Shown: piece after piece, positions 6,891-15,409 of the stretch
How the letters are laid out: every line of letters starts with the position of its first letter
Position numbering within the stretch: the stretch's first letter is position 1
Origin: Natrinema pallidum DSM 3751
GTDB taxonomy: Archaea; Halobacteriota; Halobacteria; Halobacteriales; Natrialbaceae
NCBI RefSeq assembly: GCF_000337615.1
Contig: NZ_AOII01000085.1
Span: 1 to 37,938 of the forward strand
Reading direction: 5' to 3'
Length of the DNA stretch: 37,938 bases
Position numbers and translations under genes: made by a program
Notes under the pieces: generated by a model
Seen by the model: only the letters and a program-made list of their open reading frames with translations
What the model was told of the DNA's origin: nothing
The model's database searches: none

Positions 6891-7496
6891 TCACCCCGAG
6901 TTTTCGGTTTCCGTTTCGGTCTCGGGTTCCGGGTCGGAGATGGATTCGCCGCTGCCGTCCGTGGCCTCCCGATCGGCTCTCTTCGTTTCCTCGTCGCGTG
7001 CGAGCGCGCGATCGATTTCGTCCTCGCCGATCGCGTTGACGGATTCGACCGTCAGGACGTTCCCGCCGCCGGGATCGATGACGATGACCTCCTCTCCCTC
7101 CTCGATCGTCCCGTCGGTCGTCCGCGCGCTGTAGTAGGGAGCGAACCCGCCCTCGTCGAGTTTCACTTCGCCGCTGCGGGTCGTGACCGTCTCGGTGACG
7201 TAGCCCGTCACGCCGGACAGCGAATCCGAATCCGTCGTTCGAGCGGTGCCTTTCCCGCCGTAGAAGTCGAACTCGTTGTAGACGTACGCCGCCGCGAGTC
7301 CGATCGCGAGGGTGAGACCCGCCAAGATGATGGGGCTAAGCGGGCTCGGAAAGAGGACGCCGATCAACCCCGCACCGACCAGGGCGATCCCGATCACGAT
7401 GAGGTGGGCTCCCGGTGAAATGGCCTCGAGCACCATCAACACGAGACCAACGACCAAGAGCAGGAGCGGCACATTCCCCACGAGGGATTCGACCAT
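6891..7496 (-). CDS. NfeD-family membrane protein
   Basis: A 201-residue NfeD protein of the short class that lacks the ClpP-like protease. Three transmembrane segments (about 9-25, 30-50, 55-72, including VLEAISPGAHLIVIGIALVG) precede a soluble OB-fold domain (about 95-155: TGYVTETVTTRSGEVKL, GEEVIVIDPGG, LTVESV). A low-complexity acidic tail of Glu/Thr follows. NfeD OB folds bind stomatin-like partners, and the SPFH gene follows directly on the same strand. A clear ATTTAAT TATA box (7520-7527) precedes the ATG by 24-31 bp. Confidence 0.92.
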   Translation of the reverse strand: MVESLVGNVPLLLLVVGLVLMVLEAISPGAHLIVIGIALVGAGLIGVLFPSPLSPIILAGLTLAIGLAAAYVYNEFDFYGGKGTARTTDSDSLSGVTGYVTETVTTRSGEVKLDEGGFAPYYSARTTDGTIEEGEEVIVIDPGGGNVLTVESVNAIGEDEIDRALARDEETKRADREATDGSGESISDPEPETETETENSG

Positions 7497-7519
7497 ACTT
7501 AGCGCTATAGCCTCGCACG

Positions 7520-7527
7520 AATTAAAT
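7520..7527 (-). promoter_or_regulatory. TATA box of the nfeD-SPFH pair
   Basis: The minus strand reads CATTTAAT, 24-31 bp before the nfeD ATG. This is a good haloarchaeal TATA match at leaderless spacing. Confidence 0.65.
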
Positions 7528-7710
7528 GTTTGTCAGCGCCACGGCACCGTTCGGATCGACAGCCTATGCGACGCTTGCGTCGCGGCCTCGTGAACGCTCC
7601 GACGGCGATGAGTCAGCGGTCGATCGATCGGCGGTCCTCGGCAGCGGCGCTCGCGGCGGCAGCACAATCGCTCGGGGACGGAAGACGATACCCGACCGAA
7701 ACGTTCGGGG

Positions 7711-7719
7711 AAAATTTTT
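7711..7719 (+). promoter_or_regulatory. TATA-like element of the M48/DUF4129/DUF58 operon
   Basis: AAAATTTTT lies 36-44 bp upstream of ATG 7755, implying a short leader of about 10-15 nt. It is the only A/T-rich block in the 258-bp gap before the operon. No other convincing gene is seen in that gap. Confidence 0.5.
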
Positions 7720-7754
7720 GATCCCGCGGGACGGAACTCGACCGAACGCCCGCC

Positions 7755-8840
7755 ATGATCCTTCGCCTGCGTATCGGTGCCGTCCTCGGCGTGTTCGTCG
7801 CGGTTACAGGCGTGTTCGTCCTCGCGCTGCTGTGGGCGTACGGCGTCCTAGTACCGGGACTCGTCGGCGGGACGATCGTCTACCTCCAGCATGGAACCGT
7901 CGAACTCGATCTCGTTCGGTTGCCGGTCTCGCGTCTCACGGCGCTGGTCCTGATCGGCGGTTTCCTCGCCGTACAGACGTATTACGGCTACCAGCGCGTT
8001 CTCGCCGGGACCCACGGCAGCGCCGACGACGAGGACCACGCCATCGCCCGAACGGTCCGACGACTGGCGATGCGAACCGATATTCCTGAGCCGGCCGTCC
8101 GCGTCGTCGCCGACGAGACGGCGAGTTGTTACACCGTCGGCCGGCTCACCGACGCGACGATCGTCGTCACGACGGGGCTGGTCGACCGTCTCGACGCCGA
8201 CGAACTCGAGGCCGTGCTGGCCCACGAGATCGCCCACGTTGCCAACCGTGACGTGACGCTGATGACGATCACGACGCTGTTTCTGGAGATCGCCGATCGA
8301 GCGTACCACGCGGCACGGCTGGCCCGTCGCGCACTGGCCGAACCGCGCGACCTGTCGGACGGCGGCCGGATCGCGCTGTACTGGTTCCTCCCGCTGGTGG
8401 CGCTGACGTACGTCTTCGTTGCGCCGCTGCTATGGGTGTTCCCCGCCGTCGCCGACTGGGCGACGCGCACGCTCTCGCGGAGCCGGGAGTTCGCCGCGGA
8501 CGCCGCGGCCGCCCGGATCACCGGCAATCCGCTGGCTCTCGCGAGCGCGCTGGTGATCCTCGCCGAGACGACCGGGACGCCCGAGACCGACCTTCGAACC
8601 GCCAAAACTCGCGCGCTGTGTATCGTCCCGACGGACCTCGTCACGGGCGCGGACACGTCGTCGCTGCCCCGGATCGTTCGGCCGACGGCCGACGCCCGTC
8701 GCCGCGAGCGCGTGACCTCGTGGCTCGAGGCCGCCACGCCACCGGGGCCGGTCGACGACGGCTCCGCGACGCACCCGCCCGTCGACGACCGCGTACGGCG
8801 ACTCTCCGAGATGGCGGCCGAACGGAGGGGACGAGCGTGA
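7755..8840 (+). CDS. M48-family membrane metalloprotease (HtpX-like)
   Basis: A 361-residue integral-membrane zinc protease. Two N-terminal transmembrane helices (about 7-30, 60-80) precede the zinc motif HEIAH (157-161), with His157 and His161 as ligands and Glu158 catalytic. The third ligand is Glu245 in SREFAADAAAA. Another hydrophobic hairpin lies at about 207-232. This is the HtpX/M48B layout, with the active site facing the cytoplasm in known members. Its stop overlaps the next gene's GTG by 4 bp (GTGA), so translation is probably coupled. Being first in a DUF4129/DUF58 operon suggests a role in envelope protein processing, but this is inferred from context. Confidence 0.92.
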   Translation: MILRLRIGAVLGVFVAVTGVFVLALLWAYGVLVPGLVGGTIVYLQHGTVELDLVRLPVSRLTALVLIGGFLAVQTYYGYQRVLAGTHGSADDEDHAIARTVRRLAMRTDIPEPAVRVVADETASCYTVGRLTDATIVVTTGLVDRLDADELEAVLAHEIAHVANRDVTLMTITTLFLEIADRAYHAARLARRALAEPRDLSDGGRIALYWFLPLVALTYVFVAPLLWVFPAVADWATRTLSRSREFAADAAAARITGNPLALASALVILAETTGTPETDLRTAKTRALCIVPTDLVTGADTSSLPRIVRPTADARRRERVTSWLEAATPPGPVDDGSATHPPVDDRVRRLSEMAAERRGRA

Positions 8841-10480
8841 CTCGGGCGCGCCGACTCCTGTTCGTCGTCGGCTGCCTGTGTTGCCTGCTCGCGGTGGCGA
8901 CCGCGCTCCCCGCGGCCGATCCGCGACTCGAGAACCCCGGCACTGGCGGTGACGGAGACCCGGTCGCCGGCGACTGGGAGACGTTGGAAGACCGGCCGAA
9001 TTTCAGCACGACGCCGCGGGTGGACGGGAACGAGTCGGACAACGAGCCACAGTCGACGGACGGTGTCCAGATCGAGGGGGTGGTCGAGCCCGGGAACGAC
9101 GTGACGGTCAATATCGGCGTTAGCGGGTTTGCGTCGACGAAGACGATCACGGTGAACGGTGCGTCCGTCGCGACGGCCGACAGGATCGGACGCGCCACGG
9201 TCACCGTGCCGTACGCCGAGGAGATGACCGTCGGGGTTCCCGAGGACAACCGCTCGCGGACCGTCGACGTGGCGACCAACGCAACGATCACCACGCACAG
9301 CGGGGCGGCACCGGCTCGCGATCTCGAGGTGAAAGCGACGGTCGGGGAGACACCGGTGACAAACGCCACGGTGACCCTCGACGGGGACGCCGTCGGGATG
9401 ACGGACGAGGACGGCGAAGCCGAAGTGAGGCTGCCGGAGACCGCCGGCCCGGTCGATCTGCACGTCGCACGCGGTCCGGTAACGGGCAACCGGACCGTCG
9501 ACGTCGACGAGCCGCGGATCGAGTTCGTCTCGCCGTTCCTGTTCCCGGGCTCGCCCGCTCCCGTCCAGGTGTCCGCCGACGGAACGGGCGTTTCGAACGC
9601 GACGGTCTCCCTCGAGAGCGGCGGGACGGCGACGACCGGCAGCGGTGGGCGGACCCACGTCTGGCTGCCGATCGACGACGAGGCGACCGTCACGGTCTCG
9701 GTCGGCGAGGAGCACGCGACGGCGACCGTCGGAAACCTCTATCTCCGGCTGACGGCGGTCGTCGTGTTCGTCCCCGGGTTCGTCATCGGCGGCGTTGTGA
9801 CCTATTTCCGACTGGTTGCAAACGCCGAGCGGGGACGCGCGGGCGGGGCGACCGATCTATTCGTCGCGCTCGCCGACGTGTTCGGGGCGCTGGCCGACGC
9901 GCTCGGCGCGCTCGTGAGCGGCATCGGCCAGTTCGGGTGGCCGTCGATATCGCTGCCGACGATATCGCTGCCGCGTCTCGAGTTCGGCGGGAGCGGTCGC
10001 GAGTTCCCGTCGCTCGGACCGGCCCTCTCGTCGATCGGCCGGGCGTTCGTGACCCTCCCGTCGCTGGGATCACTGGGATCGCTCGGGCGGTCGTCGAGTG
10101 GCGGCGACGGATCGGTGCTCGCGGCCGTGTTCGGAACGCGCGACGACGAATCCGAGACGTCGAACGAGTCCGCGGACGACAGCCCCGACCTCGCGGCCGC
10201 CCCGCTCGCGCCCCGCGGGCCTCACGCCGAGATTCGCGCGGCGTGGCACGCGTTCCTCGACCGACTCGAGGTGGACGACCGCGAGACGGCAACCCCCGGC
10301 GAAGTGGCCCGCGACGCGCTCGCCGCCGGGTTCCCGGCCGAGAACGTGCGTCAGCTGGTCGCGATCGTTCGCGACGTCGAGTACGGCGGTCACGAGGCGT
10401 CTCCGGATCGGGTGGCGGCGGCGCGCGCGACGGCCCGTGAACTGCTCGCTCACGACCCCGACGAGGAGGGATTGGAATGA
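8837..10480 (+). CDS. DUF4129 domain membrane protein
   Basis: A 547-residue protein starting with GTG at 8837, which overlaps the protease stop and places a hydrophobic signal or anchor (about 5-26) at the N-terminus. Extracellular beta-rich repeats follow (about 75-290), including TPVTNATVTLDGDAVG and SNATVSLESGGTATTG, like carboxypeptidase-regulatory/Ig-type modules. A transmembrane helix lies at about 303-325. A Gly/Ser/Leu-rich linker with ISLP and SLGSLG repeats precedes the C-terminal DUF4129 domain (about 465-535: AWHAFLDRLEV, TPGEVARDALAAGFP). DUF4129 proteins occur with DUF58 and MoxR proteins. Overlap with the next gene is ATGA. Confidence 0.88.
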   Translation: MTRARRLLFVVGCLCCLLAVATALPAADPRLENPGTGGDGDPVAGDWETLEDRPNFSTTPRVDGNESDNEPQSTDGVQIEGVVEPGNDVTVNIGVSGFASTKTITVNGASVATADRIGRATVTVPYAEEMTVGVPEDNRSRTVDVATNATITTHSGAAPARDLEVKATVGETPVTNATVTLDGDAVGMTDEDGEAEVRLPETAGPVDLHVARGPVTGNRTVDVDEPRIEFVSPFLFPGSPAPVQVSADGTGVSNATVSLESGGTATTGSGGRTHVWLPIDDEATVTVSVGEEHATATVGNLYLRLTAVVVFVPGFVIGGVVTYFRLVANAERGRAGGATDLFVALADVFGALADALGALVSGIGQFGWPSISLPTISLPRLEFGGSGREFPSLGPALSSIGRAFVTLPSLGSLGSLGRSSSGGDGSVLAAVFGTRDDESETSNESADDSPDLAAAPLAPRGPHAEIRAAWHAFLDRLEVDDRETATPGEVARDALAAGFPAENVRQLVAIVRDVEYGGHEASPDRVAAARATARELLAHDPDEEGLE

Positions 10481-11151
10481 GTCGGCGCTCGTCGCCGGGA
10501 CCGTGGCAGCGACTGCTGGGCCGACTCGAGGCGATCCATCCGGAGGCGATCGCGGTGGGGATCGTCGGTGCCGGGGCCGCCCTGGCGGTCGGTGCGACGG
10601 TCTTCGGCGGCTTTCTGCCGTCCGTCCAGTCGCTCACCGTGTTACTGTATCCGTTCGCGATGCTGTTTCCGGCGATCGGAGCCGTCCTCGCTGTCGGCGC
10701 GTGCTGGTGGGTGTGGGCCGCCGACCGGTCGGACGGCTCGCAGCTACTCGAAGGACCGCCGCCGGAAGCGGCGGTCACCACAACCGAGCACCCGGTCGGT
10801 CGCGAGTCGGCGAAGACCCTCCTCGTCGCCGGGGAGGGACGATACCGCTGTCGGCGAAACGAGTCGGCCGCGGCGGTTCGACGAGGGCTCGTCGACGGAG
10901 CGGTTCGCGTCGTCACGACGAGCCGCGGCCTCGCAGCCGACTCAGCTCGGGAGGCGGTCCGCACGGGAACGTGGACCGACGATCCGGTCGCCGCCGCGTT
11001 CCTGGCGGAGGAGCTGCCCCAGCCACCCCGCGAACGGTTGCGAGCCGCGGTCGACCCCGGGGCAGCGTACCACCGCCGCGTCCGTCGCACGCTCGCGGCG
11101 ATCGAGCGGATCGACGACGGGACGGCGCGGAACGCGGAGGTGGATCGATGA
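10477..11151 (+). CDS. Membrane protein of the DUF58 cluster (DUF7269-like)
   Basis: A 224-residue protein with two hydrophobic segments near the N-terminus (about 27-48 and 53-80, VGIVGAGAALAVGATVFGG and AMLFPAIGAVLAVGACWWVW). A soluble Arg/Ala-rich helical domain follows, ending AYHRRVRRTLAAIERIDDG. It has ATGA overlaps on both sides, with the DUF4129 gene before and the DUF58 gene after, so it is almost certainly co-translated. I recognise the type from haloarchaeal DUF58 clusters, where it is conserved but of unknown function. It may bridge the DUF58 protein to the membrane complex. Confidence 0.78.
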   Translation: MSRRSSPGPWQRLLGRLEAIHPEAIAVGIVGAGAALAVGATVFGGFLPSVQSLTVLLYPFAMLFPAIGAVLAVGACWWVWAADRSDGSQLLEGPPPEAAVTTTEHPVGRESAKTLLVAGEGRYRCRRNESAAAVRRGLVDGAVRVVTTSRGLAADSAREAVRTGTWTDDPVAAAFLAEELPQPPRERLRAAVDPGAAYHRRVRRTLAAIERIDDGTARNAEVDR

Positions 11152-12476
11152 CGGAGCGAACCGTCGACCGGTTCACGGACGGCGACTGGGCCGTCGCCGC
11201 GACGGTCGCGCTCGCCGGACTGGGCATCACCGTCGGGAGTCAACTCCTCGTCGCCGCCGCCACGCTCCCGCTGTGGTACGTCGCCGCGGCCGTCCTGGGA
11301 AGCGATCGGTCGGCGATGGTCCGCGTCCGTCGCCGCGTGACGGTTCACGACGCCTCGAGCGAGAGCGGTGATGCTGACGAGGGCGAGGGACCGATACCCG
11401 CCAGCCCGGGGGCTACCGCGACCGTGCGAACGACCGTCCGAAACGACGGTTCGGGGACGCTCGTCGATCTGCGCGTCGTCGACGGCGTTCCGGACGCGTT
11501 GCCGGTCGTCTCCGGCTCGCCGCGCGCTTGCGAGACGCTCGAACCCCTCGAAACGGCGACACTCGAGTACGAGGTCGAACTCCGGCGGGGCGAGCACGCG
11601 TTCGGCGACGCGACGGTGCGAACGCGCGATCTCACCGGCACGGTCGCCGAAACCTGGACGGCGGGCGTCGAGGGCGACGATGCGGTCCACTGTTCGCCAA
11701 CGGTCGAGACGGTGCCGCCGGGCAACGGGACGAACGAGTACGCGGGTGAGGTGCCCACCGATGAGGGCGGCAGCGGCCTCGAGTTCTACGCCGTTCGGGA
11801 GTACGAGCCGGGCGATCAGGTACGCGCGATCGATTGGCGGCGGTACGCCGGCACGCGGGAGTTGGCGACCGTCGAGTACCGCGCCGAGCGGTCGACACGG
11901 ATCGTCTGCATCGTGGACGCGCGGCCGAGCCAGTTCCGTGCGGCGACGACCGACCGGGTGCCGGCGATCCAGCGCTCGGCCGACGCGGCCGGGCGAGCGT
12001 TCGAGGCGTTGGTGGCCGCGGGCCATCCGACCGGCATCGTCGGCATCCACGAGCAGGGGGTGACGAGCGTCCCGCCGGGAACCGGTCCCGCAACGAGGCA
12101 GGAGGCGACGGACCTGCTGGACGCGATGCAGGTGCCCGGTTACGTCGCAGCCGCCCGCTCACGGACGGGTGACCCGTTCGCCGCCCTCCTCCAGTCGCTT
12201 CCCGGTGACGTCCAGGTGTACCTGTTTTCCGCGTTCGTCGATGACGATCCGCTCGAACTCGTCGAGGCGCTTCGGGCGAGAGGATACGGCGTTCGCGTCG
12301 TCTCCCCGGACGTCACCGCCGACACTGCCGACACTGCGACGCGGCTGGCGGCTCTCGAGCGGGGGACGCGACTCGCTCGCGCCCGCGAGACCGGCGCTCA
12401 GGTCCTCGACTGGGACCGCGAGCGATCGCTCGGCGCGGTACTTCGCACTGTCGTCGGGGAGGTGGCGACCGAATGA
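11148..12476 (+). CDS. DUF58 domain protein
   Basis: A 442-residue protein. Two N-terminal membrane segments (about 15-48) precede a beta-sandwich region (about 55-190) and the DUF58 core, with the hallmark REYEPGDQVRAIDWRRYAGT at about 225-244. A degenerate von Willebrand A-like fold follows (VCIVDARPS, VYLFSAFVDDDP). DUF58 proteins pair with MoxR ATPases, and a moxR gene converges on the end of this operon. Such pairs are thought to act as chaperone or metal/envelope-assembly systems. ATGA overlaps link it to both neighbours. Confidence 0.92.
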   Translation: MTERTVDRFTDGDWAVAATVALAGLGITVGSQLLVAAATLPLWYVAAAVLGSDRSAMVRVRRRVTVHDASSESGDADEGEGPIPASPGATATVRTTVRNDGSGTLVDLRVVDGVPDALPVVSGSPRACETLEPLETATLEYEVELRRGEHAFGDATVRTRDLTGTVAETWTAGVEGDDAVHCSPTVETVPPGNGTNEYAGEVPTDEGGSGLEFYAVREYEPGDQVRAIDWRRYAGTRELATVEYRAERSTRIVCIVDARPSQFRAATTDRVPAIQRSADAAGRAFEALVAAGHPTGIVGIHEQGVTSVPPGTGPATRQEATDLLDAMQVPGYVAAARSRTGDPFAALLQSLPGDVQVYLFSAFVDDDPLELVEALRARGYGVRVVSPDVTADTADTATRLAALERGTRLARARETGAQVLDWDRERSLGAVLRTVVGEVATE

Positions 12477-13855
12477 GCCCGCCCGACGATCGGTTGCCGA
12501 CGACCGTCACACGGGGACTCGTGCTCGCCGCCCTCGTGGGTACGCTCGCACTCGCCGTCTCCCAACCGATCGTCGCCGCCGGCGTCCCGATCGGGCTCGG
12601 TCTCGCAGTCGCGGTCGGGGCCGCCGGCGGCTCCAATCGTCGCGTCGCGCTCGGGGCCGCGTTGCTACCGGTCGTCGTCCTCGCCGGCGTCGCAACCATC
12701 GGGCTCGCGGGGACGCCGATCGCCGGTCTCGTGGCGGTCGTCGGAGCGGCTCTCGCGGCCGCCGTCTGCGGTGTCGTCTGTGGCCAGCCGACGGCGGTCG
12801 CACTCATGCGAACGGGCGGGGCCGCGCTCTGTGCGTCGGTCCTCGCCGGCGGGAGTGCACTGGTCGCGATCGGTATCGATACCGTGGGCGGGATACAGGC
12901 GGCGCTCACCACGGCGCTGTGGCTCACCGGCGACGGCGTCTCCGGACTGCTCGTTGCGCTCATCGTCGCCCCCGTCGCAGTCGTGGCTGCACTCCTCGTC
13001 GTCCCGCCGGCGGCGGTTACCGTCCCCTCGAGATACGATTCATACGTCACGAGCAGAAACGCACTCGCGAAGCTCATCGGGATCGCAGCCGCGGTCGCGA
13101 TCGGCGGGCTCTCGATACTCACGGTCGGGTCGATGCTCGTCCCGACACTCGAGCCGGTCGTCGAAGCGGTCACCGGCAGCGCCGCGGTCCGCGGACTGCT
13201 CGCGGCCGTGACGGGAACGGCTCTCCTCGGCGTCGCGGTAGCGGTCATCGCCCGAAGCGTCTGGAGCCAGACGGGAGGCCGCCGGAACGCCGCGGTCGCG
13301 ATCGTCGCAGGCACGCTCCCGGGCGTGGGGCTGCCGTTCGCGGCGGCAATCGGGAGCGGCGGCATCGGGACGACGACCGTGGCGACGCTCTTCGGCGCGG
13401 CGGCGGCCGCACTCGGCGTCGGCTGGCTTGCAGCCTGGCTCTACGAGGGCGTGGTGGGACGAAACGAGGCCACGAATCCCGAAACCGCCGTCGCGGCCGC
13501 GCTCGCCGTGGGCGGCGTCGTCAGCGGGGCGAGCGTCGACACCGCGACGCTCAGCCTCGAGCTGATGCGGGCGGGAGTGGCAACGTTCATCCCGATCGCG
13601 GCCGCGCTGTTCGCGTACGATGTCGGTCGGTACGGACGGACGCTGGCCCGCGAGATCGGGGCCGAGGCGTCCCGCCGGCCACAGCTCGTGCGACTCGGCT
13701 GGAGCGGCGGCGTCGCGGCCGTCGGCGTCCCCGTCGGCGCGCTCGGGATGGCGGGGGCGACGGCGTTCGCACCGACACTGTCGGTCCCGGCGACCGCGGG
13801 CGTGATCGTCGCCGTGGCCGCGGTCGTGGGCGGAACGTGGGTGCTAGTCCGCTGA
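12473..13855 (+). CDS. Polytopic membrane protein of the DUF58 cluster (DUF7519-like)
   Basis: A 460-residue, Ala/Gly/Val-rich, very hydrophobic protein with roughly ten or more predicted membrane helices over its whole length. Examples are VLAALVGTLALAVSQPIVAAG near the N-terminus and VPATAGVIVAVAAVVGGTWVLV at the end. No catalytic motif is visible. It overlaps the DUF58 gene by ATGA and converges with moxR, their coding ends overlapping by 12 bp (13844-13855). I recognise it as the membrane partner usual in haloarchaeal DUF58 clusters; transport or scaffold function is unproven. Confidence 0.82.
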   Translation: MSPPDDRLPTTVTRGLVLAALVGTLALAVSQPIVAAGVPIGLGLAVAVGAAGGSNRRVALGAALLPVVVLAGVATIGLAGTPIAGLVAVVGAALAAAVCGVVCGQPTAVALMRTGGAALCASVLAGGSALVAIGIDTVGGIQAALTTALWLTGDGVSGLLVALIVAPVAVVAALLVVPPAAVTVPSRYDSYVTSRNALAKLIGIAAAVAIGGLSILTVGSMLVPTLEPVVEAVTGSAAVRGLLAAVTGTALLGVAVAVIARSVWSQTGGRRNAAVAIVAGTLPGVGLPFAAAIGSGGIGTTTVATLFGAAAAALGVGWLAAWLYEGVVGRNEATNPETAVAAALAVGGVVSGASVDTATLSLELMRAGVATFIPIAAALFAYDVGRYGRTLAREIGAEASRRPQLVRLGWSGGVAAVGVPVGALGMAGATAFAPTLSVPATAGVIVAVAAVVGGTWVLVR

Positions 13856-14809
13856 CGGCGGGTCCATCGCCGGGACGTCACAGTTCTCGAGGACGGCGTC
13901 GATAACCTCGCGTCGCGAGACGCCATCGACGATCGCGTCCGGGGTCAACACGAGCCGATGGGCGAGCGCGGGCCCGGCGATTCGTTTGACGTCTTCCGGG
14001 ACGACGTACTCGCGGCCCTCGAGGACGGCGCGGGCACGACTGACTTCGAACAGCCGCTGGACGCCGCGGGGCGAGACGCCGACGTCGACGCGGCCGTCGG
14101 TCCGCGTGGACCGACAGACCGCGCCGATATAGTCCCGAACCGGTCCCTCGACGGCGATCCCCTCGGGAACGGCCTGGAGTTCGAGGACGTGCTCACGATC
14201 GGTGACCGGTTCGACCGTCGGCGTCGGCCGATCGCGGTCGGCCCGGCGGTCGAGCAGTTCGCGCGTTCCCTCGGCGTCGGGATAGCCGAGCGATGTCTGT
14301 ATCATGAATCGGTCGCGCTGGGCCTCCGGCAGTTCGAAGGTCCCCTCCTGCTCGACCGGGTTCTGCGTCGCGATGACGACGAACGGGTCAGGGAGTTCGT
14401 AAGTGTCGCCGTCGACGGTCACCTGCCCCTCCGCCATCGCTTCCAGCAGCGCGGACTGTGTCTTCGGCGGCGCGCGGTTGATCTCGTCGGCCAGCACGAC
14501 GTTCGCGAACACCGGACCCGGGGTAAAGTGAAACTCGCCGGTCTCCTCCTCGAAGACGTACGAGCCGGTGATGTCGGCGGGCATCAGGTCCGGTGTAAAC
14601 TGGATGCGAGAGAACTCGAGGCCGAGCGCGGTCGCGAACGACCGCGCGGTGAGCGTCTTGCCCGTTCCGGGCACGTCCTCGAGCAACACGTGCCCGCGGG
14701 CGAGCACGCCGGCGGTGATCTCCTCGAGGACGGTGCGATCGGCGACGACTGCGGAACGGATCTCGTCGACGACGGCTGCCACCGTCGTCGCGGTGTCGGG
14801 GACTGACAT
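13844..14809 (-). CDS. MoxR-family AAA+ ATPase
   Basis: A 321-residue MoxR ATPase. Walker A DVPGTGKT is at residues 45-52 and Walker B VVLADEI at 104-110, followed by NRAPPKTQSALLEAM. Sensor 1 ATQNPVEQEG lies near 150, and the C-terminal lid carries SPRGVQRL. MoxR ATPases remodel or activate partner proteins, often with VWA/DUF58 partners, which this one faces in convergent orientation. Being on the opposite strand is unusual because moxR normally leads the DUF58 operon. It has a strong TATA box (GATATAAG, 14833-14840) 24-31 bp before its ATG. Confidence 0.95.
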   Translation of the reverse strand: MSVPDTATTVAAVVDEIRSAVVADRTVLEEITAGVLARGHVLLEDVPGTGKTLTARSFATALGLEFSRIQFTPDLMPADITGSYVFEEETGEFHFTPGPVFANVVLADEINRAPPKTQSALLEAMAEGQVTVDGDTYELPDPFVVIATQNPVEQEGTFELPEAQRDRFMIQTSLGYPDAEGTRELLDRRADRDRPTPTVEPVTDREHVLELQAVPEGIAVEGPVRDYIGAVCRSTRTDGRVDVGVSPRGVQRLFEVSRARAVLEGREYVVPEDVKRIAGPALAHRLVLTPDAIVDGVSRREVIDAVLENCDVPAMDPPSAD

Positions 14810-14832
14810 ACCGGTAGCGGCCCCTCCGGGAA

Positions 14833-14840
14833 CTTATATC
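14833..14840 (-). promoter_or_regulatory. TATA box of moxR
   Basis: The minus strand reads GATATAAG, 24-31 bp upstream of ATG 14809. This is a strong archaeal TATA sequence at leaderless spacing, showing independent transcription from the convergent DUF58 operon. Confidence 0.7.
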
Positions 14841-14877
14841 TCACGACGGCCGACACGATCGACTCGGATCGGACGGC

Positions 14878-15237
14878 TCAGTCGTTACGAGAATCGCCCG
14901 GTTCGGGAGCGGGAGTGTCGTTTGCCGGCCCGCTTCGATAGACGGCATAGAGGACCAGCACCGCGATCAGGAAGTCGAAACCGTGCTCGACGAGGTGGTG
15001 GACCGTCATCGGGACGAGTCCGAGGACGGTCCCCAGCCCGGTCACCGAACGGACGACGAGCACGCCCAGGACCACCGTGATCAACAGGTAGCGGAGCGTC
15101 CGACGCCGGGAGTAGGCGACGAGGCCCGCGACGAACAACACCGTCGTTCCCAGCGCCGCGAGCGTGATCACGCAGACGAGGACTGGCGCGAGTTGGGGGT
15201 CCAACCACTCGCTGGTGACCGACAGTGCAAGCACCAT
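14878..15237 (-). CDS. Small four-helix membrane protein (DUF7471-like)
   Basis: A 119-residue protein with about four membrane segments (about 16-42, 48-66, 70-80, 84-102). These include VLVCVITLAALGTTVLFVAG and LITVVLGVLVVRSVTG, and the tail is short and acidic. His80, His81 and His85 in MTVHHLVEHGFDF could bind metal or haem. The family is haloarchaeal and of unknown function. It lies upstream of moxR on the same strand, 68 bp apart, but moxR has its own TATA box. No clear TATA box for this gene is seen. Confidence 0.75.
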   Translation of the reverse strand: MVLALSVTSEWLDPQLAPVLVCVITLAALGTTVLFVAGLVAYSRRRTLRYLLITVVLGVLVVRSVTGLGTVLGLVPMTVHHLVEHGFDFLIAVLVLYAVYRSGPANDTPAPEPGDSRND

Positions 15238-15376
15238 GAATCGATATCAATACTGGGCCGGACAGTCACCTATTCGCTTCGGTGTTTCCCGACCGGCAGC
15301 GACCGCGCTCGAGTCAGCCCGAACGCGGATACATATATTTGACTTCGATGTGCCGACGTTGTAACTCCTCCTCCCG

Positions 15377-15383
15377 GTTTATC
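15377..15383 (+). promoter_or_regulatory. TATA-like element of the YbjQ-like gene
   Basis: GTTTATC lies 27-33 bp before ATG 15410, consistent with leaderless transcription. Confidence 0.5.
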
Positions 15384-15409
15384 CCTCACTCGGGCGTACG
15401 CTCCCCCGT

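Noticed and set aside
4923-7418. 831-codon + strand frame across the SPFH and nfeD genes
   Set aside because: It is the antisense shadow of two well-recognised genes; in GC-rich DNA stop codons are rare on the opposite strand. No domain is recognisable.
7566-7721. Small + strand frame in the gap before the M48 gene
   Set aside because: Arg/Ala-rich with no promoter at proper spacing and no recognisable feature; its end overlaps the likely TATA element of the next operon.
9783-12050. 755-codon minus strand frame opposite the DUF4129/DUF58 operon
   Set aside because: Arg/Pro/Ser-rich with no hydrophobic or domain pattern, opposite genes with clear family signatures and coupled overlaps.
12313-13365. 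350-codon minus strand frame opposite the DUF7519-like gene
   Set aside because: Its Ala/Thr/Ser/Pro composition mirrors the helices encoded on the + strand; no start signal or domain.
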